A DNA stretch of 64,000 nt, taken from the NCBI RefSeq assembly GCF_042263505.1, contig NZ_JBHKFI010000003.1:62001-126000 (forward strand), in the 5' to 3' direction. This document shows, piece after piece, positions 1-8,767 of the stretch. Below the pieces are notes generated by a model that worked only from the letters and a program-made list of their open reading frames with translations, ran no database searches and had not been told where the DNA came from. How positions within the stretch are numbered: position 1 is the stretch's first letter; the number at the start of each line of letters is the position of its first letter. The translations under genes were made by a program, and so were the position numbers. This DNA is from Bacillus_BE sp042263505 (GTDB lineage Bacteria; Bacillota; Bacilli; Bacillales; Cytobacillaceae).

Positions 1-475
1 ACAGATCCTCATCCGCTTCTTCGAAATCTTCTTCCTCTAGATCATCTTCTAAGAGATCGTCATCATCCGAGTCATCATCTGCATCAAAGTCATCGGTGTC
101 ATCAAAATCATGATCTTCATCTGTATCTTCAAAGTCATCGACAACTTCCTCCTCTTCGACAACCTTCTTCGCCTTTTTCTTCTTCGGCTTCACAGGTGCA
201 ACGATTTCATCTTCAATTTGGTCAATTGGGTACCAAACACGAAGACCCCAGCGATTTTCACCTAACGCTAGGAAACGGCCATCGATATTTAAATCTGTAT
301 AAAATTGGGCAATTTTTGCTCTTACATCATTCTCTGAAAGCTCAAGAATCCCCTTAATTTCATCCATCATTTCATTGAAAGAGACCGGTTGCTTACTACC
401 TTCTAATATTTCATAAGCAATTTCAATAAAAGACATTTCCTGCAACTGTTCCTTTGAGTACTGTTTCAAACTCAT
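1..475 (-). CDS. rpoE: RNA polymerase delta subunit (C-terminus off the window)
   Basis: The delta subunit of Gram-positive RNA polymerase binds core enzyme, displaces nucleic acid and speeds recycling. Reading leftward from ATG at 475 (SD AAAGGAAG upstream) gives an N-terminal HARE-HTH domain starting MSLKQYSKEQLQEMSF, with the conserved stretch DGRFLALGENRWGLRVWYP at about residues 65-85. A basic KPKKKKAKK patch and a run of Asp/Glu follow, the disordered acidic tail typical of delta. The gene runs off position 1, so about 158 codons are visible out of a usual 170-190. The acidic repetitive tail and domain order make the call secure. In B. subtilis it also lies beside the fadF/acdA region. 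Confidence 0.95.
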   Translation of the reverse strand, partial: MSLKQYSKEQLQEMSFIEIAYEILEGSKQPVSFNEMMDEIKGILELSENDVRAKIAQFYTDLNIDGRFLALGENRWGLRVWYPIDQIEDEIVAPVKPKKKKAKKVVEEEEVVDDFEDTDEDHDFDDTDDFDADDDSDDDDLLEDDLEEEDFEEADEDL

Positions 476-663
476 CACTGCACTTCCTTTCTAAAGACAC
501 TCCTGCAACGAACATATAAATGTAAAACTTTCTTTTCATGCTAAAATAAGGATTCCCATGAATGCATATTCTTCATTATAAACAAAAATAGTGGGTTTAT
601 GCTAGTTCAATTATCGTTTCATTTACTTTTTTCTGCGTTCATTTCGAATTCTTTTTTTAAAAT

Positions 664-867
664 TTATTTGCCCGTCTGTTTCTTTTTTTCACGTTTCCCA
701 TAGTTAAATCGTTTCCATGCTAAAAAAAAGAAAAAGATGGATATGAGCAAAAAGCCAATGGCTCCCAGCTGCAGTTGGTATAAGAAGTATGTCATGATGA
801 TCAGGCATACGAAAGTCCCGAAAAGAAATAAACGCTTCACCCTTTTCACTTCCCAAATAGGCTTCAA
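664..867 (-). CDS. small two-helix membrane protein, uncertain start
   Basis: An open frame of 67 residues with a basic N-terminus, two hydrophobic stretches (about residues 13-30 and 34-50) and a lysine-rich end (KREKKKQTGK), the usual shape of a small inner-membrane protein with positive cytoplasmic ends. I do not recognise the family. The track-length start is TTG at 867 with no clear ribosome binding site; internal GTG codons at Val8 and Val11 are alternatives. Fifteen bases upstream lies the left edge of a mobile repeat (887-1049), so native upstream signals may have been displaced. It sits between rpoE and icmF, codirectional with both. It could be a real minor gene or a decayed one. 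Confidence 0.45.
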   Translation of the reverse strand: MKPIWEVKRVKRLFLFGTFVCLIIMTYFLYQLQLGAIGFLLISIFFFFLAWKRFNYGKREKKKQTGK

Positions 868-1235
868 ACCATAAGTATGTATTTATCCCACTCTTAACGG
901 ACATTTTGACTCCCACTTCAAGATTCTGAGAATACGAAGAAGATAAGTGGGGGATGAATGACAGACTAAAAGCGCGACGTCAACACATAAGTCTGCACAC
1001 TTCACGTCCTGTGCGTCGAAAACCCCCAATGATGGAAGTTTCACTTTATCAGTTAAAAAGTCAAAACCTCTTATCTCACTCCGATTATACAGGAAATAAA
1101 GATAAAATATGAACATATTCACGATATTTTCTTTTTTTGAAAACTGTAGCTCTTTTCTTCAACATAGTTTGGTCAGATTTCTTGAATCAATTCCTAAATT
1201 TCGCTGTCCATTCAAGAATCTGACCAATATTCCTC
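868..1235. other. gene-free stretch: mobile repeat plus inverted repeat
   Basis: No credible gene. It holds the short copy of the TTTAT-bounded element (887-1049) and an imperfect inverted repeat just past the icmF stop. The arms at 1171-1187 and 1209-1224 (GGTCAGATTTCTTGAAT against ATTCAAGAATCTGACC) pair with one bulge around a 21-base loop. The hairpin could protect the icmF mRNA 3' end, but no T-run follows, so a classical terminator is not evident. Confidence 0.6.
887..1049 (+). mobile_element. TTTAT-bounded structured element, short deletion copy (copy 1)
   Basis: Left flank TTTAT (882-886) followed by CCCACTCTTAACGG, right terminus TTTCACTTTAT (1039-1049), exactly as in the copies at 33326 and 52865. 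This copy is 163 bp instead of 322: 159 bp are missing between the two AGTGGG hexamers found in the full-length copies, so it looks like a recombination product. It keeps the left hairpin and the right-end branched region but loses the closing 13-bp stem. No reading frame is present. An IS200/IS605-derived, transposase-less element is inferred. Confidence 0.7.
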
Positions 1236-4200
1236 TTACATATTTCTTCTATACTGGCCCCCTACCTCATATAAGGCCTTTGTAATTTGACCAAGGCTTG
1301 CAACTTTCACAGTCTCCATTAGTTCAGCAAAGATATTGCCACCACTCATTGCTTCTTCCTTCAACTTTTGAAGGGCTTTTGTTGCTTGATTGTCATGGCG
1401 CTTTTGGAAGTCCTGTAAATTATGAATCTGTAGCTCTTTTTCTTCTTTTGTCGCTCTTGCTAATTCCATATTATCGACTTCTTCTTCAGAAGGCGGATTT
1501 GGATTCAAATACGTATTCACACCGATAATCGGAAGCTCTCCCGTATGTTTTTTCATTTCATAATACATAGATTCATCCTGAATTTTTCCTCTTTGATACT
1601 GCGTTTCCATCGCCCCTAAAACGCCACCGCGATCATTAATGCGATCGAATTCCTGAAGTACCGCTTCTTCCACCAAATCGGTAAGCTCTTCAATAATAAA
1701 AGACCCTTGTAATGGATTTTCATTTTTCGTTAAGCCATGTTCCTTCGTGATAATCATTTGAATGGCCATTGCGCGTCTTACAGATTCTTCTGTTGGGGTC
1801 GTTATCGCTTCATCATAGGCATTCGTATGCAAGGAGTTGCAATTATCATGCAACGCCATTAACGCTTGCAGGGTCGTGCGAATATCATTAAAATCAATCT
1901 CTTGTGCATGAAGGGAGCGACCTGAGGTTTGGACATGATATTTTAATTTTTGACTACGTTCATTTGCACCATACTTTTCCCTCATCACAGTTGCCCAAAT
2001 TCTTCTTGCTACCCGGCCAATGACTGTATACTCCGGGTCGAGACCGTTCGAAAAGAAAAAGGAGAGGTTTGGCGCAAAATCATCTATGTTCATGCCCCTG
2101 CTTAAATAATATTCCACATAAGTAAACCCGTTGGATAAAGTAAATGCCAACTGAGAAATCGGATTCGCTCCTGCTTCTGCAATATGATAGCCAGAAATCG
2201 ATACAGAATAATAGTTTCGGACTTTATGATTAATAAAATATTGCTGAATATCCCCCATCATTCTTAACGCAAATTCTGTTGAGAATATACAAGTATTTTG
2301 ACCTTGATCTTCCTTTAAAATATCCGCCTGTACCGTTCCGCGAGCTGTTTGCAAAGTCTTCTCTTTCACTTCCGCAAGTTCAGCATCCGAAAGCTTGCGA
2401 CCAAGCTCAATCTCTTTCCGTTCAATCTGCTGTTCAATCGCGGTATTCATAAACATCGCAAGAATAATAGGTGCCGGACCATTAATCGTCATCGAAACAG
2501 AAGTGGACGGATGACATAAATCAAACCCTTTGTAGAGTTTTTCCATATCATCTAGGGTACACACATTAACGCCACTTTCGCCTACCTTTCCATAAATATC
2601 TGGACGATAATCTGGATCTTCTCCATATAAAGTGACAGAGTCAAATGCTGTACTTAACCGTTTTGCCGCATCATCCTTTGATAGATAATGAAAACGGCGG
2701 TTCGTTCTTTCCGGTGTCCCTTCCCCAGCAAACTGCCGCTTAGGATCTTCTCCTTCGCGTTTAAAAGGAAATACTCCTGCTGTATAAGGGAATTCACCTG
2801 GAACATTTTCTTTATATACCCATGTTAAAATCTCACCGTAATCTTGATATTTCGGCAGAGAGACCTTCGGAATATCGATTCCGGAAAGGCTCTTTGTCTT
2901 CAAAACCGTGACGATCTCTTTATCGCGTATTTTGGTCACAAATTTATCTGAAGTGTACTTTGCTTTCAATTCTCCCCAAGTTTGTAAAATCTGCTTTGAA
3001 TCCTGTGACAGCTTCTTTTCTGTCTCTTGCTTAACAGCAACAAGGGAGGTAATAATTTCTTCGTTTATTTCTTTTTCTTTCACCGCTTCAATTGCCCCTT
3101 CAAGCTGGAACAATCTACGGGCTATTTGTGCTTCTTGTTTCATTTTTTTATGATAATTTCTTACGGCATCGGAAATTTCTCTTAAATAGTAGCGACGATC
3201 ATTGGGGATAATGATATTTTGTTTTTCTACTAAGGCATTTTTACTAAAGGATGTGGACCAATTCATTCCGGTTTTTTCATTTATTTTTTCAATTAATGCG
3301 GCAAATAAAGCATTTGTTCCTGGGTCATTAAATTGACTGGCGATCGTACCATAGACTGGCATATTTTCAAATTCCTGTTCAAACAGCTCCCGACTGCGCT
3401 GAAATTGCTTTTGAACTTGGCGTCTTGCATCTTCTGAACCCTTTCGTTCAAATTTATTAATCACAACCAAATCGGCATAATCGATCATATCGATTTTTTC
3501 AAGCTGAGATGGTGCCCCAAATTCACTGGTCATGACATACATCGAGATATCACAGATTTCCGTTATTTCCGCATCCCCTTGACCAATTCCGCTTGTTTCG
3601 ACAATGATTAAATCAAAGCCTGCTGCTTTTGTTACCGTAATGGCATCCTTGATTGCTAGGCTGAGCTCTGTTTTAGAACTCCTTGTTGCTAAGCTTCTCA
3701 TAAATACTCTGGGAGAAAAGATAGCATTCATGCGAATTCGATCGCCTAATAATGCGCCACCTGTTTTTTGTTTTGTTGGATCGACAGAAAGAATGGCGAC
3801 TCGCTTTTCTGGAATTTCATTTAAAAAGCGGCGAATCAATTCATCTGTCAGCGAGCTTTTCCCCGCCCCACCGGTCCCTGTAATTCCTATGACAGGAACT
3901 GATCTTTCTAGACTTTTAATTTGATCGAGGATCAATTCGACGGTTGCAGCACCAACTTGTAGAACCTCCAAATGATTTTCAGCGAGAGATATGAGCTTAG
4001 AAACGGCATTCACATCTCCAGATGGAAGTTTTTCAATATATTCTGTTGCTTCATCAGTGATAGTCGGATGGTCGCATTGTTCCAGCATCCTATTAATCAT
4101 TCCCTGAAGGCCCAGTTTTCTTCCGTCCTCTGGGGAGAAAATTCCGGCAATGCCATAATCATGTAGCTCTTTTATTTCCTTCGGGATGATAACACCGCCA

Positions 4201-4502
4201 CCACCCCCAAAAATGAGAATATGAGGTGCGCCCTTTTCCTTTAATAAATCATACATATACTTAAAATATTCCACATGACCGCCTTGATAGGACGAGATCG
4301 CAATTCCTTGAACATCTTCTTGGATAGCTGCATTCACAACTTCTTCAACAGAGCGATTATGACCCAAATGAATGACTTCCGCTCCACTTGCTTGAAGAAT
4401 TCTGCGCATAATATTAATCGAGGCATCATGCCCATCAAAAAGACTTGAAGCGGTAACAAAGCGGATATGATGTTTTGGTTTATAGACTTGAACCTTACTC
4501 AT
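1236..4502 (-). CDS. icmF: fused isobutyryl-CoA mutase IcmF
   Basis: Adenosylcobalamin-dependent interconversion of isobutyryl-CoA and n-butyryl-CoA, with its G-protein chaperone fused in one chain. From ATG at 4502 (SD GGGGGAAAA) it has 1088 residues, the usual IcmF length; an upstream in-frame ATG gives 1111 but has no SD. Order: B12-binding domain about 10-150 with D23-x-H25 in FDGHDAS and the GGGGG loop; MeaI-type GTPase domain with P-loop GTGGAGKSS near 217; mutase TIM barrel from about 570 with FPYTAGVFPF. It is last in a leftward cluster with a TetR regulator, two acyl-CoA dehydrogenases, 3-hydroxyacyl-CoA dehydrogenase and thiolase, which fits breakdown of branched or short-chain acyl-CoAs. 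B12 must be imported or made elsewhere. Confidence 0.96.
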   Translation of the reverse strand: MSKVQVYKPKHHIRFVTASSLFDGHDASINIMRRILQASGAEVIHLGHNRSVEEVVNAAIQEDVQGIAISSYQGGHVEYFKYMYDLLKEKGAPHILIFGGGGGVIIPKEIKELHDYGIAGIFSPEDGRKLGLQGMINRMLEQCDHPTITDEATEYIEKLPSGDVNAVSKLISLAENHLEVLQVGAATVELILDQIKSLERSVPVIGITGTGGAGKSSLTDELIRRFLNEIPEKRVAILSVDPTKQKTGGALLGDRIRMNAIFSPRVFMRSLATRSSKTELSLAIKDAITVTKAAGFDLIIVETSGIGQGDAEITEICDISMYVMTSEFGAPSQLEKIDMIDYADLVVINKFERKGSEDARRQVQKQFQRSRELFEQEFENMPVYGTIASQFNDPGTNALFAALIEKINEKTGMNWSTSFSKNALVEKQNIIIPNDRRYYLREISDAVRNYHKKMKQEAQIARRLFQLEGAIEAVKEKEINEEIITSLVAVKQETEKKLSQDSKQILQTWGELKAKYTSDKFVTKIRDKEIVTVLKTKSLSGIDIPKVSLPKYQDYGEILTWVYKENVPGEFPYTAGVFPFKREGEDPKRQFAGEGTPERTNRRFHYLSKDDAAKRLSTAFDSVTLYGEDPDYRPDIYGKVGESGVNVCTLDDMEKLYKGFDLCHPSTSVSMTINGPAPIILAMFMNTAIEQQIERKEIELGRKLSDAELAEVKEKTLQTARGTVQADILKEDQGQNTCIFSTEFALRMMGDIQQYFINHKVRNYYSVSISGYHIAEAGANPISQLAFTLSNGFTYVEYYLSRGMNIDDFAPNLSFFFSNGLDPEYTVIGRVARRIWATVMREKYGANERSQKLKYHVQTSGRSLHAQEIDFNDIRTTLQALMALHDNCNSLHTNAYDEAITTPTEESVRRAMAIQMIITKEHGLTKNENPLQGSFIIEELTDLVEEAVLQEFDRINDRGGVLGAMETQYQRGKIQDESMYYEMKKHTGELPIIGVNTYLNPNPPSEEEVDNMELARATKEEKELQIHNLQDFQKRHDNQATKALQKLKEEAMSGGNIFAELMETVKVASLGQITKALYEVGGQYRRNM

Positions 4503-4620
4503 TATTTTCCCCCAATCATTTAGAGCAGGCTTTTCGCAAAATACCGAATACAGATATTCTGAATCTCCCACCCTGCCATTTTAAATTATATATATCGTAA
4601 TCCTCGTGCTTATAGAGGTA

Positions 4621-5241
4621 TTACTCAATACCTTGAATGATCAAATTGGTTTGCAGCTCTATGTATTCTTCAAGCGTATACATCTTTTGAAGAATCCATC
4701 GTCTGAATCCCCACATTTGACCTTGAACAAAAATATTGTGAGCCAATAGCTGCACCTGTGTGGCTGTTAACAGCAGCTCGCCATTTTCCGCACAAATCTT
4801 GATTAAGTTTTCAAACATCGCAACCATTTCCATTTCTTTCTTCAACACATAGGGAAGTGCATCGTGTGACAGTGATTTTACTTCTTGATACATGACAAGT
4901 ACTTCATCTTGCATTTCATCGACGATGCGAAAGTAATTAGCAATGCCAAGCTTCAGACTTTCTAATGTTCCAAGGCTGGTGTCGATATTATTCTGCAATC
5001 TATCACGAACTTCATCATAAATCGAATCGCACACTAGGTAGAGGATATCTTCTTTTTTGCGGATATATTCATAAAGCGTCCCAATACTAAAGCCAGACGC
5101 TTTGGCTATTTCTCTCGTTGTGGTACGATGATAGCCTTTTTGTTTAAAAAGGGAGATCGCCCCTTTAATCATTTGATTCCTTCTCATTTTTACAAGACGT
5201 TCATCTTTTACTGATGCATGAACTTCACGTTTTTCCTCCAT
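4621..5241 (-). CDS. TetR/FadR-family transcriptional repressor
   Basis: 206 residues. The N-terminal helix-turn-helix is at about 28-60 (TTTREIAKASGFSIGTLYEY), followed by a KKEDIL segment typical of TetR regulators; the C-terminal half is the variable all-helical ligand domain. Start ATG at 5241 has SD AAAGGGGG. It lies between the acyl-CoA dehydrogenase acdA and icmF, and FadR-like operators occur before the thiolase (10182) and fadF (12733). I infer it senses acyl-CoA and represses these genes, as B. subtilis FadR does. Its own message begins just after a very stable hairpin (5258-5306). Direct proof that this TetR, rather than a FadR encoded elsewhere, reads those boxes is lacking. Confidence 0.88.
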   Translation of the reverse strand: MEEKREVHASVKDERLVKMRRNQMIKGAISLFKQKGYHRTTTREIAKASGFSIGTLYEYIRKKEDILYLVCDSIYDEVRDRLQNNIDTSLGTLESLKLGIANYFRIVDEMQDEVLVMYQEVKSLSHDALPYVLKKEMEMVAMFENLIKICAENGELLLTATQVQLLAHNIFVQGQMWGFRRWILQKMYTLEEYIELQTNLIIQGIE

Positions 5242-5257
5242 GTAATCCCCCTTTATG

Positions 5258-5306
5258 AAGTATCCTGGTGTCCAAGATGGATCACCATCTTGGACACCAG
5301 ATACTT
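5258..5306 (-). promoter_or_regulatory. very stable hairpin in the acdA-tetR spacer
   Basis: Arms at 5258-5280 and 5285-5306 are complementary over 22 bp with a single bulged base and a four-base ATCA loop. Read leftward it follows the acdA stop by a few bases and ends about ten bases before the tetR SD. No T-run follows on the minus strand, so it is not a typical terminator. It probably protects the acdA 3' end or insulates tetR-icmF from it. Confidence 0.7.
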
Positions 5307-5312
5307 AAATGA

Positions 5313-6455
5313 TTATTTTGTAAGCATTCTTGAGATAACAAGTCGTTGAATTTCTTGAGTACCCTCATAGATTTGAGTGATTTTTGCATCACGCATGAAT
5401 CTTTCAACAGGGTAATCTTTTGTATAACCGTAGCCACCAAATACTTGAACTGCTTCTGTTGTCACTTTCATGGCTGTATCACCAGCGAAAAGCTTAGACA
5501 TAGCTGATTCCTTACCGTAAGGAAGGCCATTTGATTCAAGCCATGCTGCTTGATAGGTTAATAGTCTTGCCGCTTCAACGCCTGTTGCCATATCAGAAAG
5601 CTTGAAGGCAACCCCTTGTTGTGCAGCAATTGGCTTCCCAAATTGAACTCTTTCCTTTGCATAGTCCACAGCTGCATCTAATGCACCTTGAGCAATCCCA
5701 ACAGCTTGCGCAGCGATACCATTACGTCCTCCATCAAGAGTCATCATCGCAATCTTGAAGCCATCTCCTACATTGCCAAGGATATTTTCAACAGGAACAT
5801 GGCAATTATCAAAGATAATTTCTGTTGTAGGTGATGAACGAATGCCTAGTTTCTTTTCTTTCTTCCCTACTGAGAATCCAGGGAAGTCGCTTTCAACGAT
5901 AAATGCGGTTTGTCCGCCTCTTGTTCCTTTTTCAGCATCTGTTGTCGCAAAAACAACATAAGTTTCGGCTGCTCCACCATTGGTGATGAAGATTTTGGAG
6001 CCATTCAACACATAATGATCGCCTTCAAGACGAGCTGTTGTTTTCATACCACCAGCATCAGATCCGCTTCCTGGCTCTGTTAAGCAATAAGCACCGATTT
6101 TTTCCCCTTGTGCCATAGGACGAAGATATTTTTGCTTTTGTTCTTCATTACCAAACTTATAAATAGGCCATCCGGCTAAAGATGTATGAGCAGATAGCAT
6201 TACCCCCACTGATGCGTCTACTCTTGATAGTTCTTCTACAGCAATACAATAAGCTAAGAAGTCACTTCCAATCCCGCCGTATTCCTCTGGCCAAGGAATA
6301 CCTGTTAGACCAAGCTCTGCCATTTTCTCGAAAATGGTGCGGTCAAAATGAGCTTCCTCATCCCGCTCTGCGGCAGTTGGAGCTACTTCATTTCTTGCGA
6401 AGTCCCGAACCATTTTCCTAATCATTTCGTGTTCTTCTGTAAGCTGAAAATTCAT
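5313..6455 (-). CDS. acdA: acyl-CoA dehydrogenase AcdA
   Basis: FAD-dependent alpha,beta-desaturation of short-chain acyl-CoA, passing electrons to ETF. The start is ATG at 6455 (SD GGGGAGGAAG), giving 380 residues starting MNFQLTEEHEMIRK; the longer frame upstream has no SD. Family signatures are clear: CLTEPGSGSD near 130, FVIT-like KIFITNGG near 160, FGGYGYTKDYPVER near 340, and IYEGTQEIQR near 365 with the catalytic Glu of the short-chain family. It is very close to B. subtilis AcdA throughout, including the GIRSSPTTEI block. It is followed by a stable hairpin and then the TetR gene. The preceding 213-bp spacer to the next dehydrogenase carries nothing I recognise. Confidence 0.94.
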   Translation of the reverse strand: MNFQLTEEHEMIRKMVRDFARNEVAPTAAERDEEAHFDRTIFEKMAELGLTGIPWPEEYGGIGSDFLAYCIAVEELSRVDASVGVMLSAHTSLAGWPIYKFGNEEQKQKYLRPMAQGEKIGAYCLTEPGSGSDAGGMKTTARLEGDHYVLNGSKIFITNGGAAETYVVFATTDAEKGTRGGQTAFIVESDFPGFSVGKKEKKLGIRSSPTTEIIFDNCHVPVENILGNVGDGFKIAMMTLDGGRNGIAAQAVGIAQGALDAAVDYAKERVQFGKPIAAQQGVAFKLSDMATGVEAARLLTYQAAWLESNGLPYGKESAMSKLFAGDTAMKVTTEAVQVFGGYGYTKDYPVERFMRDAKITQIYEGTQEIQRLVISRMLTK

Positions 6456-6668
6456 TTCTGCTTCCTCCCCTGATTGATTCATTAATTTATTTAAATTAGT
6501 TATCTCCGTCATTTGAAAACAACTAATCCTAAGCGAATGTCCTGCGAGATAAATCATTGTCTTATTTTCAACTGTTCATTTTCTAGTATTTTTGAACTTG
6601 ACAACCTTTTTTTATCAATAAAAATGCAATCTTTACGGTAGCAATTGAACTTAAGATTGTAAATTGCG

Positions 6669-7799
6669 CTATAGATGCTTATGAATAACAATACGTTGAA
6701 TTTCACTCGTACCTTCATAAATTTCAGTGATTTTCGCATCACGGAAAAAGCGCTCAACTGGATAATCCTCGGTATAGCCATAACCACCGAAAACTTGGAT
6801 AGCCTCTGTTGTGACCTCGACTGCCGTCTTTGAAGCAAACAGCTTTGCCATTGAGGCTTCTTTTCCACAGCTTTGACCATTCATTCTCATTTGAGCTGCA
6901 CGAAAAATCAATAGCTTTGCAGCCTCTATATTTGTTGCCATATCAGTAAGCTTGAAAGCGATTGCCTGCTGAGCGGCAATTGGCTTACCAAATTGCTTGC
7001 GTTCCCCTGCATACTTCACCGCTGCTTCAAAAGCGGCCTCTGCAATTCCGAGAGCCTGAGAAGCAATCCCTATACGGCCTACATCTAAATTACTCATAGC
7101 GATTTTGAAGCCTTCTCCTTCTTGACCAAGGAGATTTTCTTTTGGGACACGCATATCCTCAAACGTTAATTGTAGAGTTCTTGAGCCATGAAGGCCCATT
7201 TTCCTTTCATCCTTCCCAAAGATCAGTCCAGGAGTCCCTTTTTCCACGATGAAGGCTGAGATCCCTTTCTTCCCTGCTTCCAGATTGGTCTTAGCAAATA
7301 CAATATAGACATCTGCTTCTCCACCATTTGTGATAAAGACCTTTGAACCATTAATGACATAATGGTCACCATCCAAGACAGCTCTTGACTTTAGGCTACC
7401 AGCGTCTGAGCCAGCACTCGGTTCTGTTAAGCAAAATGCTCCTAAATATTCTCCAGTAGCTAATTTTGCAACATATTTCTGTTTTTGCGTCTCCGTACCA
7501 AAATACACAATAGGATTCGTCCCCACTGAGGTATGGACGGATAAAATCACGCCGATCGTAGCACTTACCTTTGAAATCTCATGTATCGCAATAATATAGG
7601 AGATAAAGTCCATTTCAGCTCCCCCATATTTTTCAGGGATTGGAATTCCCATTAAGCCAAGCTCCCCCATTTTTTTGAGAATTTCTCTTGGAAACTCCCC
7701 TTGCTCCATTCTGCCTATAAATGGAGCAATTTCATTTTGGGCGAATTCTTGGACCATATTCTTCATCATGCTTTGTTCTTCTGTCAGATGTAAGACCAT
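6669..7799 (-). CDS. acyl-CoA dehydrogenase (second paralogue)
   Basis: 376 residues from ATG at 7799 (SD GGAGGGG). Same flavoprotein family as AcdA but clearly distinct: CLTEPSAGSDAGSLK, KVFITNGGEAD, FGGYGYTEDYPVER and IYEGTSEIQR with the catalytic Glu near 360. Likely oxidises a different acyl chain (short-chain or 2-methyl-branched) from its neighbour and donates electrons via ETF to the membrane; similar to MmgC/BCD-type enzymes. It sits 49 bp downstream of the hydroxyacyl-CoA dehydrogenase in the same leftward unit, so a shared beta-oxidation-like route is inferred. Substrate cannot be read from sequence alone. Confidence 0.92.
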   Translation of the reverse strand: MVLHLTEEQSMMKNMVQEFAQNEIAPFIGRMEQGEFPREILKKMGELGLMGIPIPEKYGGAEMDFISYIIAIHEISKVSATIGVILSVHTSVGTNPIVYFGTETQKQKYVAKLATGEYLGAFCLTEPSAGSDAGSLKSRAVLDGDHYVINGSKVFITNGGEADVYIVFAKTNLEAGKKGISAFIVEKGTPGLIFGKDERKMGLHGSRTLQLTFEDMRVPKENLLGQEGEGFKIAMSNLDVGRIGIASQALGIAEAAFEAAVKYAGERKQFGKPIAAQQAIAFKLTDMATNIEAAKLLIFRAAQMRMNGQSCGKEASMAKLFASKTAVEVTTEAIQVFGGYGYTEDYPVERFFRDAKITEIYEGTSEIQRIVIHKHL

Positions 7800-7848
7800 A
7801 TTTCCCCTCCAGAATGATGATAACTAACACTCCTCATACGGAAAAAGA

Positions 7849-8700
7849 TTATTCGTAAACATAGAAGCCACGACCGGTTTTTTTGCCGAGCCATCCCGCT
7901 TTGACATATTTACGAAGTAATGGGCATGGGCGATATTTATCATCACCAAGTCCCTCTTGCAGTGTTTCCATAATGTATAAGCAAGTATCTAGTCCAATGA
8001 AATCAGCTAATGTTAGTGGCCCCATCGGATGATTCATACCAAGCTTCATAACCTCATCAATGGCTTCTTTCGTTGCTACACCCTCATAGAGTGCATAGAC
8101 TGCCTCATTAATCATTGGCAAGAGAATGCGGTTTGCCACGAATCCAGGAAAATCATTAACTTCAACAGGAACCTTTCCAATCTTCTTTGTAATGCTTTCA
8201 ATTTCTTGATAAACTTCGTCTGCAGTTGCTAATCCACGAATAATCTCTACTAATTTCATCACTGGAACTGGATTCATAAAATGCATGCCAATGACCTTTT
8301 CAGGTCTTTTTGTCACAGCAGCGATTTCTGTAATAGGTAAAGATGAGGTATTGCTTGCCAAAATCGCATGTGCTGGGGCAATCTCATCTAATTGCGCAAA
8401 TATTTTCGCTTTAATGTCCATATTTTCAACAGCTGCTTCGATTACAAGATCTACATTCGAAGCGTCCTGAAGATCAGCGGAAGCGGTAAGATGATTTAAG
8501 ATGTCATCCAGTTTTTCTTGGGTTATTCGTTCTTTGGACACTTGGCGGGCTAAATTCTTTTGAATCGTCCCTAATCCTCGTTCTACAAATTCCACTTTTA
8601 GGTCATTTAAAATTACTTCATAACCTGCTGTTGCACAAACTTGTGCAATACCAGAACCCATTTGTCCAGCACCAATAACCATTATTTTTTTGATTTCCAT
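7849..8700 (-). CDS. hbd: 3-hydroxybutyryl-CoA dehydrogenase
   Basis: NAD(P)-dependent oxidation of 3-hydroxyacyl-CoA to 3-ketoacyl-CoA. The start is ATG at 8700 (SD GGAGGAAAAAAAC), giving 283 residues, the usual size; the longer open frame is ignored. An N-terminal Rossmann fold, VIGAGQMGSGIAQV at about 7-20, and the catalytic block HFMNPVPVMKLVE near 140 are seen. The C-terminal half carries NDFPGFVANRILLP and GPLTLADFIGLD, the hallmark 3HCDH domain. It is placed between thiolase and an acyl-CoA dehydrogenase, so the three act successively on short-chain acyl-CoAs. Equivalent to B. subtilis MmgB. Confidence 0.95.
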   Translation of the reverse strand: MEIKKIMVIGAGQMGSGIAQVCATAGYEVILNDLKVEFVERGLGTIQKNLARQVSKERITQEKLDDILNHLTASADLQDASNVDLVIEAAVENMDIKAKIFAQLDEIAPAHAILASNTSSLPITEIAAVTKRPEKVIGMHFMNPVPVMKLVEIIRGLATADEVYQEIESITKKIGKVPVEVNDFPGFVANRILLPMINEAVYALYEGVATKEAIDEVMKLGMNHPMGPLTLADFIGLDTCLYIMETLQEGLGDDKYRPCPLLRKYVKAGWLGKKTGRGFYVYE

Positions 8701-8767
8701 GTTTTTTTCCTCCGTATCAATACAGTTTATTCCCATTTCATTGATTTGCCTTTTTTCTCGAATTCTA

